Source of the DNA: an uncultured Collinsella sp.
Lineage (GTDB): Bacteria; Actinomycetota; Coriobacteriia; Coriobacteriales; Coriobacteriaceae
Length of the DNA: 42,428 nt
NCBI GenBank assembly: GCA_902470365.1
Contig: CABRFZ010000020.1
Span: 1 to 42,428 of the forward strand
Direction: 5' to 3'
In this document: positions 14,820 to 24,026 of the stretch, piece by piece
Position numbering within the stretch: the stretch's first letter is position 1
How the letters are laid out: each line of letters begins with the position of its first letter
Position numbers and translations under genes: made by a program
Notes under the pieces: model-generated
The model's input: only the letters and a program-made list of their open reading frames with translations
The model's database searches: none
Told to the model about the DNA's origin: nothing

Positions 14820-17800
14820 CTACGAACGGCGGATAACCTCGGTCACGACCTCGGATACCGTAGCAATGTTCGTCGGGTTGACATTGTGGGGCAGGTCGTC
14901 CTCGGTACGAGCGCAAGCCAGACGCGTGCCGTCCACGCCGGCGATGGTAAGGGCTCGGCGGCTCGCCTCGAGCGCGGCATAGGCATCGGTCTTGGCATAG
15001 GGCATCTCGAGCGCGCCACAATCGACATGGAACGACTTGCAGACCTTGCTGACCAGGTTCATGATGCGGCGATCGCCCTTGAGCAGTTGTTGTTCGCCCT
15101 CGACCGTCACAACCGAAAGCCTACCGGCGCCGACGGATTCAAGATTGATAAAGAATACGCCGCGGAGCTTATCGCGATGCGAAGCCAAGAAGGCCTTCAT
15201 GCCGGCGCCATCACAATCCGAGGCGCCCGTTGCCACAAACCAGATATCGTGACCGAGCAGCTCATCATCGCCCATAGAGGCGACAGCCGAGAGCATATCT
15301 TCGGAAGAAGCGCCATCGGAAGACGTAGCGCCACCCTTCCAGCCATCGTTATCGTCCTCGAAGCTATCCCACGAACCGATACCGCGACCGGACTTCTTGG
15401 CATCGTAATCGTCTTCGACGCCCAGCCAGTCACTCATGCTGTCCTGCTCGTTTTTCTTTTTACGACCGAACAGACCACCCAGGCCGCGCTTACGAGACTT
15501 GGGTGCCGCCGGGGCGGGAGCCGAAATGGTCTCGATCGGCTGCGCGCCCGACGCAACGGGCATAGGAGGCGCAACGGGTGCCGATGTGGGTTCGGGACCT
15601 TGGGCGGTAGCAAAGGGGTCGTTGACCTGGGCAGAGGGATCGGGAAGGTCGAACAGCGACGTGCGAGACGCAACGTTTGCCTGCTTCATAGACGGCAGCG
15701 ACGGATCGGGGACCGAAGCCAGCGGAGACGAGGAGGGTGCAGGCGACGGTGCCGACGCCGGATCGGGAACATTCATCTGCGGACGCGGCGATGCCTGGGA
15801 GGAAATCTGGGCCATAAGGGAATCAACCGTTTCGTCCTGGGTGGGAGCGACATTGGCAACCGTGGCACCGGAACCACTCGGGGTCGGCATGGTGAAAATC
15901 TGCGTGGAATAAGGCCTCGACTCATCCGTCTCGGGAGTCTCGGAAACCGCAGACACTTCCTCCTGCTCGACCTCGGTCGAATCACCTTGATCGGCTGCCA
16001 CGCATTGCTCTTCGTCAGAGTTGGCCTCAACGGACTCGTCCTCGGCGGCATCTTGGATTTCGGCAGCATCAATAGGCTCGTCATCGTCTGCCGCGTCGCC
16101 CTGTCCATCGGAAACAGGAAGGGGCTCGGCAATCGCGGTGCCCTGCTTTTCAAACGTTATCGTGGAATCGAACTGCGCGGCATCAAACGACATGGTGCTA
16201 TCGACGTGCTGCTGAGCCTCGAAAGACGTTGTAGCTTCGGCGGCGTCGACGGGCGCGGACTGCATAGCCTCGTTCTGCTCGAACTCTTGCGCCGCGTGCT
16301 CACGTGCCGCCGCGGCTGCCTGCTGCTGAGCGATAGCCTCCTGCTCGGCAGCCTCGCGTGCGGCAGCGCGCTTCTCCTCGAAGTCGTCGACAAATTTCTT
16401 GCCCTTTGCAAGTGCACCCTTAAAGAAGTTGGAAGCGCTGGCGCCAATCGACGAGAACGCGGATGCAATGTCGGCATGGGGCGTTGCCGCGGGAATCTCG
16501 GCAGAGAAATCAGTATCGCTCTCGTAAGACACGCGCCTCGGCTGTTCAACGTAATCGTCGTCAGACTCGTCCGCAACGTCTTGTGCCGGCGCGGCGGGAG
16601 CCAAAATGTCCAGTCCTGCCGCGGGATCGATCGCGGACACCGCCTCGGGCTCGGCAACGGCAGCGGCAACCGCGGCAGACTCATCATCCACGGTGACAGC
16701 GGGCGCAGGCGCAGTCACGACGGGGGCAGGCTCGGGCTCAAACGTCGGCTCCTCGCCCTCCTCGTAATCGAGCGTGCAGGACTCGGGAAGCATTCCGAGC
16801 GCACGGATGGCATCCGAACCAAAGCGGATGTTGCCGGCGGCATTGCGATAGAGCTTGGGCTCGGGCTCGGCCGCGACAGGCTCCTCCACCGGCTCGGCAG
16901 CGGAAACCTCGTCATTGAACTCTTCAGCCTGGGCAGCCTGGTTCTGATCCTCGGGCACGATGGCGCCGATCAGCGTCTCGTCGGCAGACGCACCCTCAAA
17001 GCCCTCGATCTGCTCGTCGAAAGCCTCACCCTGTTCGGGCTCGGTCTGAGCGTCGGGAGCAATCGGCTGACCGAATTCGTCCTCGGCGTAGGTAGGCTCT
17101 TCATACTCGATGGTGTTGCCGTAGTCGTTTTGCTGCTGGGCCGCGGCATATTCCGCCGCTGCGCGCGCCATTTCCTCGGCACGACGCTTCTGCTCCCCAA
17201 AATAGGTATCGAACGGAACATCGTCGGGAAACTCGTTTTCGCCCTGGAAGGGAGCAACGTTGTCCATAACGCCGAGCATAGCGGCGACAGAAGACTTGTT
17301 GCACACCGCGCCGGACGTATAGGGAAGAATGTGGCGGTTAGAGATGATGTTTGCCGCGTTGGCAAGCGCAACGAGGGAAGCGAGGATCGCGACAATCCAC
17401 AGCAGAACCTTGAGCGCGCCGGGGAGCGGCAGGATGCGCAGGATGGCAACGGCAGCGGGGGCAACCGTGGCAACGGGCAACAGCTTGGCGATGAGCGCAC
17501 GATACGAAGCATAGGGCTCGCGGGCGAACAGCTCAGCACGGGGAGAGTCGTAGTGTGCGACAACGACCACCGGGCGGTTGCGCGGAGACGCGAGCGGGCC
17601 CGAGGCCTTGTGGTAGGCGATGACATTTTGGCTCACGCCCGTCTTGCCCAGGCGCGAAACCACGGGATGCCCTGTGCGCTCGAGCACGTAGAGCACGGCA
17701 CCGACAATAGCCAGCAAGGTGCCGACCAAGCCGATACCGCCGCCGATGCCCATCAGCAGGGCGCCGGCAAACGCAAGAATACCGGTAACGGCAAATGCCA

Positions 17801-17966
17801 ACCTACTGGGCGCCGGGGCATTGAACTCCTGAACCTCGGGGTCAAAGCCGTGGTTGCGGAAGATCTGAGCGATATCTTCGGCAGCCAAGCGCTCTTCTTC
17901 GCTGCATGCCGGCGTAATGCCGGTGTTCTGCAGCAGGTGGTTAATATAGTTCTGGGTGTTCGCCAT
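14820..17966 (-). CDS. membrane protein with an M28-peptidase-like domain split by a long low-complexity insertion
   Basis: 1048 aa. Residues 1-50 are soluble. Two adjacent membrane helices (about 55-96) precede VVVVAHYDSPRAE (about 133-145), which matches the first M28 zinc-ligand strand. Two further hydrophobic segments follow (about 163-206), then SVAAMLGVMDNVA (about 226-238), resembling the DDN metal-ligand region. From about 240 to 895 runs an acidic, Ala/Pro/Glu/Ser-rich, probably disordered region with an amphipathic Ala/Glu/Gln coiled stretch and a basic patch KSRKRGLGGLFGRKKK. The M28-like fold resumes at about 900 with WFVATGASDCDGAGMKAFL (the usual Glu-Glu is Ser-Asp), FFINLESVGAG and DDLPHNVNPTN. 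Ligands are partly altered, so catalysis is doubtful. I chose the ATG at 17966 with GGAG upstream. Cotranscribed with the small membrane protein. Confidence 0.75.
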   Translation of the reverse strand: MANTQNYINHLLQNTGITPACSEEERLAAEDIAQIFRNHGFDPEVQEFNAPAPSRLAFAVTGILAFAGALLMGIGGGIGLVGTLLAIVGAVLYVLERTGHPVVSRLGKTGVSQNVIAYHKASGPLASPRNRPVVVVAHYDSPRAELFAREPYASYRALIAKLLPVATVAPAAVAILRILPLPGALKVLLWIVAILASLVALANAANIISNRHILPYTSGAVCNKSSVAAMLGVMDNVAPFQGENEFPDDVPFDTYFGEQKRRAEEMARAAAEYAAAQQQNDYGNTIEYEEPTYAEDEFGQPIAPDAQTEPEQGEAFDEQIEGFEGASADETLIGAIVPEDQNQAAQAEEFNDEVSAAEPVEEPVAAEPEPKLYRNAAGNIRFGSDAIRALGMLPESCTLDYEEGEEPTFEPEPAPVVTAPAPAVTVDDESAAVAAAVAEPEAVSAIDPAAGLDILAPAAPAQDVADESDDDYVEQPRRVSYESDTDFSAEIPAATPHADIASAFSSIGASASNFFKGALAKGKKFVDDFEEKRAAAREAAEQEAIAQQQAAAAAREHAAQEFEQNEAMQSAPVDAAEATTSFEAQQHVDSTMSFDAAQFDSTITFEKQGTAIAEPLPVSDGQGDAADDDEPIDAAEIQDAAEDESVEANSDEEQCVAADQGDSTEVEQEEVSAVSETPETDESRPYSTQIFTMPTPSGSGATVANVAPTQDETVDSLMAQISSQASPRPQMNVPDPASAPSPAPSSSPLASVPDPSLPSMKQANVASRTSLFDLPDPSAQVNDPFATAQGPEPTSAPVAPPMPVASGAQPIETISAPAPAAPKSRKRGLGGLFGRKKKNEQDSMSDWLGVEDDYDAKKSGRGIGSWDSFEDDNDGWKGGATSSDGASSEDMLSAVASMGDDELLGHDIWFVATGASDCDGAGMKAFLASHRDKLRGVFFINLESVGAGRLSVVTVEGEQQLLKGDRRIMNLVSKVCKSFHVDCGALEMPYAKTDAYAALEASRRALTIAGVDGTRLACARTEDDLPHNVNPTNIATVSEVVTEVIRRS

Positions 17967-18164
17967 GTGCGCTCCACATCCATAATCCGACAAATAGGCC
18001 CAATGCATGCACATTAGAACCGTATATAGTCGAAAGTATACCCCGAGCGAGCGCAAACGACCGAATTCGGGCCATCTTAACGCCCCGAGCGGACAAGGAT
18101 ATAGCCTAATCTCCATATCGGACTAAAATCATGGCAGCAAACCACCTTCTCATGCGAGGACTCT

Positions 18165-19187
18165 ATGACGGCAAGCGACACGACCGAGACAATTAAAAAG
18201 GGAAATTCGGAGCCCAGTTTCGATAAAACGGCTCAGCGCATCCTCAATCTTTTCTTTGTGCTCAATAGCTCCCCCGAACCGCTGACGACCGAGCAGATCG
18301 TCTTGGATTCTGACCTGGGATATGGCTCGGGCAATATCGACTCGGATAAGCGCAAGTTTCGACGCGATCGTGACAAGCTGCTCGAACGCGGCATCTTAAT
18401 CAAGGAGGTTCGCCCCACCGGCGCGCAGGAGACCGAGGAAAGCTCGTGGACAATCGACCGCGAGCACACGTTTGCGGCAGGCGGCCTCATTACCGCAGAC
18501 GACGCCGATATCCTGCTCAACGCCATCGACCAGACACTAGCGGCCGGCTCATCCACTTTTGCCGCACCGCTTGCCGATATTCGCTCCAAGATTGCCTATC
18601 TCACCGGCAGGACGACGGTAGACGAGGCGCCGATCAGCCGCTCTCCCACCGTCGATGCGGTTTGGAGCGCCTTTGCCGAGCGTTGTGCGCTGCGATTTTT
18701 ATATCAGAACGGACGCGGCGAGCAGAAAGAGCGTACCGTCCGCGTCTACGGCATGTTCGAGCGCGAGGGCGTGGCGTATTTCTGCGGCCTCGACAATGCC
18801 ACCGACGACATCAGGACATTCCGCTGTGACCGTATCGTTCGCGCTTGGCGTCCTTCGAAGGCCTACGCCATCCCTGCGGACTTCAATCTCAACGACTATC
18901 TGTTCTTTGAATTCGATTTTGCCGACCGACCGCCCGTTGCAGCTACGTTCTCGTTCGCCCCTCAGACGCAGATCGATATGATCAACGGCCTCACGCGTGG
19001 GCGAGGTGAGCTCGCACACACCGATGCAGGATGGACCTGGACCGTTGACGTGCGCGACCTTGAAGCCGCCGCCTCATTTTGCATGGCCCACGCCATGGAC
19101 GGCATGAGGCCCATGGCCCCCAAATCGCTCAAGCAGGCGTGGAACCACCTCATCGAAAGGACGGTGCACGAGTATGCCCGTGCGTAA
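18165..19187 (+). CDS. WYL-domain transcriptional regulator, first of a pair (PafB-like)
   Basis: 340 aa. The N-terminus (about 20-100) holds a DeoR-type winged helix (KTAQRILNLFFVLNSS then TTEQIVLDSDL and KFRRDRDKLLERGILIKEV). The WYL region about 165-250 follows (CALRFLYQNGRGEQKERTVR, GVAYFCGLDN, RTFRCDRIVRAW), expected to bind a ligand or single-stranded nucleic acid. The C-terminal WCX-like part ends in AWNHLIERTVHEYARA. In other Actinobacteria paired WYL proteins PafB and PafC act as a heterodimeric activator of DNA-damage genes. A matching role is inferred, helped by the adjacent DinG helicase. GAGG precedes the ATG. Divergent from the M28-like gene, with a 198-nt shared intergenic region. 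Confidence 0.82.
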   Translation: MTASDTTETIKKGNSEPSFDKTAQRILNLFFVLNSSPEPLTTEQIVLDSDLGYGSGNIDSDKRKFRRDRDKLLERGILIKEVRPTGAQETEESSWTIDREHTFAAGGLITADDADILLNAIDQTLAAGSSTFAAPLADIRSKIAYLTGRTTVDEAPISRSPTVDAVWSAFAERCALRFLYQNGRGEQKERTVRVYGMFEREGVAYFCGLDNATDDIRTFRCDRIVRAWRPSKAYAIPADFNLNDYLFFEFDFADRPPVAATFSFAPQTQIDMINGLTRGRGELAHTDAGWTWTVDVRDLEAAASFCMAHAMDGMRPMAPKSLKQAWNHLIERTVHEYARA

Positions 19188-20091
19188 ACTCACCAGCGAG
19201 CAGAGACTCTCGCGCGCCATCGACATCATGGAGGCCCTCTACGCCGCCGGCGAGAGCGGCATGACACGGACCGAGATTTGCAGTCGCTTTGGCATCACGG
19301 GGGTGTCGCTCGACGAGATTCTCGAGATCGTCTCGACGCTCGCGGACCGAGAATCGGGCGCGCGTATCATCTGCGAATGCCGCGGCGAGCGTGTGGTCCT
19401 CACCGGTGACGCCGGGCGTGTGCTACCGCTGCGCCTGAGTGCCGCCGAGGGCGCTGTGCTCAACCATGAACTTGAATCGTTGGGGATCGAGCCGCAGACG
19501 GCAGCTCGGATTCGACATGCCCTTCTACCCGAAGAGCTCGGCTATAACCAGCGCGTCCTTGACACCGTCAACCACGGGTCGCACTGGCAGCAGCTGAGCT
19601 GCGCCATTCAGGACGGCGTTCGCTGCCGCATCTCGTATCGCTCGATGGACGATGCACGGCCACGCGAGCGTCTGGTCGACCCCTTGCGCATTACGGCAAA
19701 CGGCGACCAAACATACCTGATTGCCTGGGACATCGCGGTCGATGAGCAGCGCACCTATCGCATGGATAAAATCGAGGGACTCGCCTTGACGGAAGACTCC
19801 GTCGTGCCTCACGCACCGGACGTCGCATCCCTCCACGATTCCCTTGCCCGGACGCAGCGTAGTGCAAAGCTCTTGATGCCATTCGATATGGCGGAGCATC
19901 TGGACTGGGCCGGCATCACCCTAATCGAGCGCAGCGGAGCAGACATGGCAACGGTAACCGTGCATTACGGCTCCGAGCGTTGGCTACTGAGCCAGATAAT
20001 TGCAGCGGGCGGAGCCATCCACATCTTGGATGACCCCGCCCTGTCAAAGCGTCTGTGCGATATGGCAAAAACCCTCGTCTGTCCGCTTTAG
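19174..20091 (+). CDS. WYL-domain transcriptional regulator, second of a pair (PafC-like)
   Basis: 305 aa. A winged-helix N-terminus (RLSRAIDIMEALYAAGESGM, then EICSRFGITGVSLDEILEIV) precedes a WYL domain about 145-220 (CRISYRSMDDARPRERLVDP, QTYLIAWDIA, RTYRMDKIEGL) and a C-terminal extension with VHYGSERWLLSQIIAAGG. Its ATG lies 14 nt inside the first WYL gene, so the two are translationally coupled and likely work as a heterodimer. The stop codon overlaps the dinG stop by four bases tail to tail, so no room remains for a terminator between the convergent genes. Confidence 0.82.
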   Translation: MPVRKLTSEQRLSRAIDIMEALYAAGESGMTRTEICSRFGITGVSLDEILEIVSTLADRESGARIICECRGERVVLTGDAGRVLPLRLSAAEGAVLNHELESLGIEPQTAARIRHALLPEELGYNQRVLDTVNHGSHWQQLSCAIQDGVRCRISYRSMDDARPRERLVDPLRITANGDQTYLIAWDIAVDEQRTYRMDKIEGLALTEDSVVPHAPDVASLHDSLARTQRSAKLLMPFDMAEHLDWAGITLIERSGADMATVTVHYGSERWLLSQIIAAGGAIHILDDPALSKRLCDMAKTLVCPL

Positions 20092-22982
20092 CGCCGCCGC
20101 TCGTGGCGTGCGCGCCACAGTTGCAGATAGTGCCCGATCTGCGCCGATTCGATGCGCTGGTAGGAGCTCGTGGGCAGCGACGTTAAGAACTTCTTTCCGT
20201 AGCCCTTCGTCACCAGGCGCGGGTCGGCCAGAATCAGTACGCCGCAATCGGTCGACGAGCGGATAAGGCGGCCGGCCGCCTGCTTGACCTCGAGCACCGC
20301 CTCGGGCAGCGAATAGCGCGCCCAAGCGCGGTCTTCGCGCAGGTTGCGCTCGCACGAGAGCGGGTCCGTAGGGCTCGAGAACGGCAGTTTGGGAATGATG
20401 ACGCAGCGCAGCGTCTCGCCGCTGGCGTCGAATCCCTCCCAAAAGGCCTTAAGAGCAAAAAGCGACGAGGTCGGCTCGTTGATAAACCGGTCGCGCAGGC
20501 GACGAGGAGATGAGTTGCGCTGCTGGCAGTTGAGCTCCAGGCCCGCACGGGCCATCTTGGGCTCAACGCGGGCGTACAGGTCTTCCATGTCGCGCCGATT
20601 GGTGAACAGTGTGAGCACCGATCCGCCCATGGCAAGATGGGCGTCGACCAGCACGCGCTCGAGCGCCGTAAGATAGCTCTCACGATCGCGCGGATCGGGG
20701 ATATCGCCCGCAACGACTACAGCCATGTTCGAATCGAAGTCGTAGCTCGAGTCCAAGTGCAACGATGAGGATGTTGAAGCACCGATGCGATCGAGGCCGA
20801 CCGCGTGGTTAAAGTGTTCAAAGCTTTTGGACACCGTCATGGTCGCCGAGGCAAAGATAGCCGTGTGAACCTCGGGCAGCCACTCGGTTGCCAAGGCCTC
20901 GCCAATGTCGATGCGCTCTGCGGTCATTGACTCTCCGCCGGCGCGCAACCTGCGATTGACCTGCAGCGAATACACGTAGTGTTCATCGGTGCCATCAATG
21001 ATGAGTTTGAGGTTCTCGGCCAGCTCGTGCAGGCGGCGCGAGATATCACCCAGGTCGACAACAACCTCGGGCTTGTCGGCGGCGACGGCTTGCACCAGCG
21101 CATCGACGCTCTTGTCAGCTTGTTCCAATGCGTCGATGGCAGTGTAGGCCGACTGTAAGAAATCATGCCAGTCGTCAGATTCGCGCAGCTCGGGGCCAAT
21201 CCATAGATTGGCATTGTCATAACCCCCACGGGCACGACGGCCGAGCTCGCGAACGCCATCGAACACGTCGGCGATTGCCATGCTCGCGCGCGCAACCGTC
21301 GACGTCGCCTTGGCAGTAAGGCCCAGATAGAGCGTAGAGCCCTCAGAGGTTGCCAAATCACGGGAGACCTGGCTTAGCGCACCGGTGCTCGAGCCACCCA
21401 GGCGCTCAAACAGAACGCGTGATTCGTCCGCCGACACCACGCGCGCCCACTGACGGCGCGCCTCGCGCTCGATAGAATGGGCCTCGTCGATTACCCAATG
21501 ACGAATCGGAGGCAAAATCCTGCCCTCGGCCGCAACGTTGCGGAACAGCAGGGAATGGTTGGTGACCACCACATCGGCATGCGCCGCACGACGGCGAGCG
21601 CCGTGGACCAAACATTTATCAGGGAAAAACGGGCAGAGGCGACGAGCACACTCGCGCGAGGCCGTCGTAAAGTCGGGGCGGTTGACGCTGCGCCACCGAA
21701 TGCCAAGTGAGTCGAGGTCGCCATCGGCTGATTGGCAAACGTACGCCATAATGACCGCGACCGCCGTGAGCGTGTCCGCCGGATCGCGCTTGGTGGTAAT
21801 CTCGACCTGGCCGCGGCTCATGCGCTCAAGCTTGCGCAGGCACGGATAGTGGTCATACCCCTTGAGAGCGCAAAATGACAGACCACCTTCCAGTTGCTCG
21901 GCAAGTTTTGGAAGCTCATGGTACATGAGCTGGTCGGCTAGATTGTTCGATTTGGTCGCAATACCAACCGTGATGTTGTTACGGCGTGCTGCCTCGGCAA
22001 AAGGCACCAGATAGGCCATCGATTTGCCGACGCCTGTGCCCGCCTCAATTACACGATGAGTGCCCGTGACCAGCGCATCGCGGACCTCGAGCGCCATCGC
22101 GATCTGCTCATCACGCGGCTCGTAAGTGGGATACATGCGATTGACCAGGCCACCTGGCGCATAGTCTGCCTCAATCTCCTCACGACTCGGCATCTTGAGG
22201 ACCGGTAGTTCGTCGGCGTCCACCCGATCGTCGGCGCGATCGGCCTTGAGAACGTCAGCACGAGCGGCGCTGAGAGAGAAGATAGAACCAGGGTTCTGCC
22301 CTGCCAAGAATGAGAAGATAGGACGATAGGACCAAGGCACGTCCGGATGCATGTCGGCTAGGCGCGCCATGAGGCCCTGGGGCAAGTCGGTGAGTGCCAC
22401 AAGCAACACGCGCCATACGCCACACAGGGCGTCGACGTCGGCATTGGCACGGTGTGATACCGAGTCACAGCCAAACAGATCGGCCATAAAAGACAGCTTG
22501 TGCGAGGCCAGGCGCGGAAGCGCGATGCGCGACAGCGCCAGCGAATCGATCCAAATATCGCTCACGTTGACGCCGCCTTTGACCGACTCGATAAACGAGC
22601 GGTCGAACGTGGCGTTATGTGCGATCACCGGGCAACCACCGACAAAATCGGCGAGAGCGGCGACGGCCTCAACGGCCGACGGGGCATCTGCCACATCGGC
22701 ATTTGTAATGCTCGTGAGCTCGGTAATCTCGGCGGGAATCAGCTGCTTGGGATGCACGAAGGTATCGAAACGGCCGACGATCTCGCGGCCCGAAAGACGG
22801 GCCGCCGAGATCTCGATCAGTTCATTGTCCTGCACCGAAAGACCTGTGGTCTCGGTATCGAGGACAATCACATCTTCCTCGATGAGGCCGAAGGACTGCG
22901 TTTTGGCGCGTTCGGCAAGCGTGGCATAGGAGTCGATGACAAACTGCGGCGTTCCTGACGAAACCGCGTCCTCGATTAGCAT
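20088..22982 (-). CDS. dinG: DinG-type helicase with N-terminal DnaQ-like 3'-5' exonuclease domain
   Basis: 964 aa. Residues about 38-200 form a DEDDh exonuclease: VLDTETTGL (Exo I), IAHNATFDRSF (Exo II) and SHRANADVDALC (Exo III with catalytic His). The XPD/DinG superfamily-2 helicase follows: Walker A EAGTGVGKSMAYL, DEAH box VIDEAHSIE and a C-terminal motif region with GFDASGETLRCVIIPKLPF and QAAGRLIRSSTDCGVL. Cys residues in FCALKGYDHYPC and ECARRLCPFFPDKC are placed like the 4Fe-4S ligands of E. coli DinG, so it may be a true 5'-3' helicase, unlike cluster-free exonuclease-fused homologues. The ATG overlaps the ddl stop (ATGCTAA), giving coupled translation. No separate ribosome site is visible. 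Confidence 0.9.
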   Translation of the reverse strand: MLIEDAVSSGTPQFVIDSYATLAERAKTQSFGLIEEDVIVLDTETTGLSVQDNELIEISAARLSGREIVGRFDTFVHPKQLIPAEITELTSITNADVADAPSAVEAVAALADFVGGCPVIAHNATFDRSFIESVKGGVNVSDIWIDSLALSRIALPRLASHKLSFMADLFGCDSVSHRANADVDALCGVWRVLLVALTDLPQGLMARLADMHPDVPWSYRPIFSFLAGQNPGSIFSLSAARADVLKADRADDRVDADELPVLKMPSREEIEADYAPGGLVNRMYPTYEPRDEQIAMALEVRDALVTGTHRVIEAGTGVGKSMAYLVPFAEAARRNNITVGIATKSNNLADQLMYHELPKLAEQLEGGLSFCALKGYDHYPCLRKLERMSRGQVEITTKRDPADTLTAVAVIMAYVCQSADGDLDSLGIRWRSVNRPDFTTASRECARRLCPFFPDKCLVHGARRRAAHADVVVTNHSLLFRNVAAEGRILPPIRHWVIDEAHSIEREARRQWARVVSADESRVLFERLGGSSTGALSQVSRDLATSEGSTLYLGLTAKATSTVARASMAIADVFDGVRELGRRARGGYDNANLWIGPELRESDDWHDFLQSAYTAIDALEQADKSVDALVQAVAADKPEVVVDLGDISRRLHELAENLKLIIDGTDEHYVYSLQVNRRLRAGGESMTAERIDIGEALATEWLPEVHTAIFASATMTVSKSFEHFNHAVGLDRIGASTSSSLHLDSSYDFDSNMAVVVAGDIPDPRDRESYLTALERVLVDAHLAMGGSVLTLFTNRRDMEDLYARVEPKMARAGLELNCQQRNSSPRRLRDRFINEPTSSLFALKAFWEGFDASGETLRCVIIPKLPFSSPTDPLSCERNLREDRAWARYSLPEAVLEVKQAAGRLIRSSTDCGVLILADPRLVTKGYGKKFLTSLPTSSYQRIESAQIGHYLQLWRARHERRR

Positions 22983-23941
22983 GCAATGCCCGCTCGACGA
23001 AGACCCATACGGATCAGGCTGTCACAGACCTGCGGGAACGTTATGTCGTCGGTGTGGCGGATCTCATCCGGATACAGCGACGTATCGGTCATGCCGGGAA
23101 TGGTATTGGTCTCGAGGATAACGGGGCCGTCCTCACTCACGATAAAGTCGCTGCGCGAGATACCCAGGCAACCGAGAGCCTTGTGAGCGGCACAGGCAAG
23201 CTCCTGAGCACGAGCGTAATTCTCGGGCGAAATCTGCGCCGGAATGCGATGGATGTCTGTAGGGTCGACATACTTCACGTCCAGATCGTAGAACTCGCAG
23301 TCCTTGGGCTTACGAATCTCGACAATCGGCAGAGCGCGCACGTCGTCCTCGCCGTACACGCCGACGGTGATCTCGGTACCCTCGATGCACTTCTCGACCA
23401 GCACTTTGTCGCCGTACTCAAACGCCTTGGCAATTGCCGCGGGCAGCTCGGAGGGCTCATGGACCAGGGAAATGCCATAGCTGGAACCGTTGACGGCCGG
23501 CTTCACAAAGCAGCGCTCGCCACAGACCTCGACGATATGATCGATATCGACTTCATCGCCCACCTCGAGCGCAAGGCCGGGGGCAATGGGGATGCCCGCC
23601 TTGGCGTATAAGAGCTTAGAGACCTCCTTGTCGGCACCGCAGGCGCTGGCAAGCACGCCCGAGGCCGTGTAGGGGATACCCAGGGTCTCCATGGCACCCT
23701 GCATGGCGCCATCCTCGCCGCCGGCACCGTGCATGGCGATAAACGCCACGTCAAAGCCGCCGGTCGCCATGGTTACCATAAAATCATCAGCGGCCGTGTC
23801 GAGCAGCTCCACCGAGGTGTAGCCGGCTTCCTTCAGTGCCACCACAACGTTCTTTCCCGAATTGAGCGAGATCTCGCGCTCGGCGGAATGACCGCCCGCC
23901 AAGACCGCTACGTGCATGTTCTCTAGGCTTTTACCCGGCAT
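22976..23941 (-). CDS. ddl: D-alanine--D-alanine ligase
   Basis: 321 aa cytosolic ATP-grasp enzyme that makes the D-Ala-D-Ala dipeptide for peptidoglycan. Landmarks: HVAVLAGGHSAEREISLNSG at the N-terminus, AMHGAGGEDGAMQGAMETLG, the ATP-binding region FVKPAVNGSSYGISLV, and the C-terminal signature ILETNTIPGMTDTSLYP with the Mg ligands. The ATG at 23941 has AGGAGGAG 9 nt upstream. An ATG eight codons in would give the usual short N-terminus, but the upstream site is better placed for the longer form. Coupled to dinG downstream. Divergent from rlmN, with a promoter at 23982-24011. Confidence 0.95.
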   Translation of the reverse strand: MPGKSLENMHVAVLAGGHSAEREISLNSGKNVVVALKEAGYTSVELLDTAADDFMVTMATGGFDVAFIAMHGAGGEDGAMQGAMETLGIPYTASGVLASACGADKEVSKLLYAKAGIPIAPGLALEVGDEVDIDHIVEVCGERCFVKPAVNGSSYGISLVHEPSELPAAIAKAFEYGDKVLVEKCIEGTEITVGVYGEDDVRALPIVEIRKPKDCEFYDLDVKYVDPTDIHRIPAQISPENYARAQELACAAHKALGCLGISRSDFIVSEDGPVILETNTIPGMTDTSLYPDEIRHTDDITFPQVCDSLIRMGLRRAGIAC

Positions 23942-23981
23942 GGGCAGACTCCTCCTCTATAATTTCTGCAGCTGATACCAT

Positions 23982-24011
23982 ATTGTAGCGATACCCTCTA
24001 CGTTTCCCCAA
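23982..24011 (-). promoter_or_regulatory. ddl-dinG promoter
   Basis: -35 TTGGGG (24011-24006), 18-nt spacer and -10 TACAAT (23987-23982), about 40 nt before the ddl start codon. Confidence 0.55.
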
Positions 24012-24026
24012 AATCGAAAGGCTTCC

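Noticed and set aside
14820..17966. M28-like gene considered as a pseudogene because its domain is split
   Set aside because: The frame is intact over 1048 codons, with a ribosome site and conserved-looking ends; the insert is in frame and compositionally organised.
14775..18017. A 1080-codon plus-strand frame opposite the M28-like gene
   Set aside because: Antisense shadow. The minus-strand product has membrane segments, peptidase-like motifs, a ribosome site and an operon partner; the plus-strand translation is Arg/Gly/Leu-rich without motifs.
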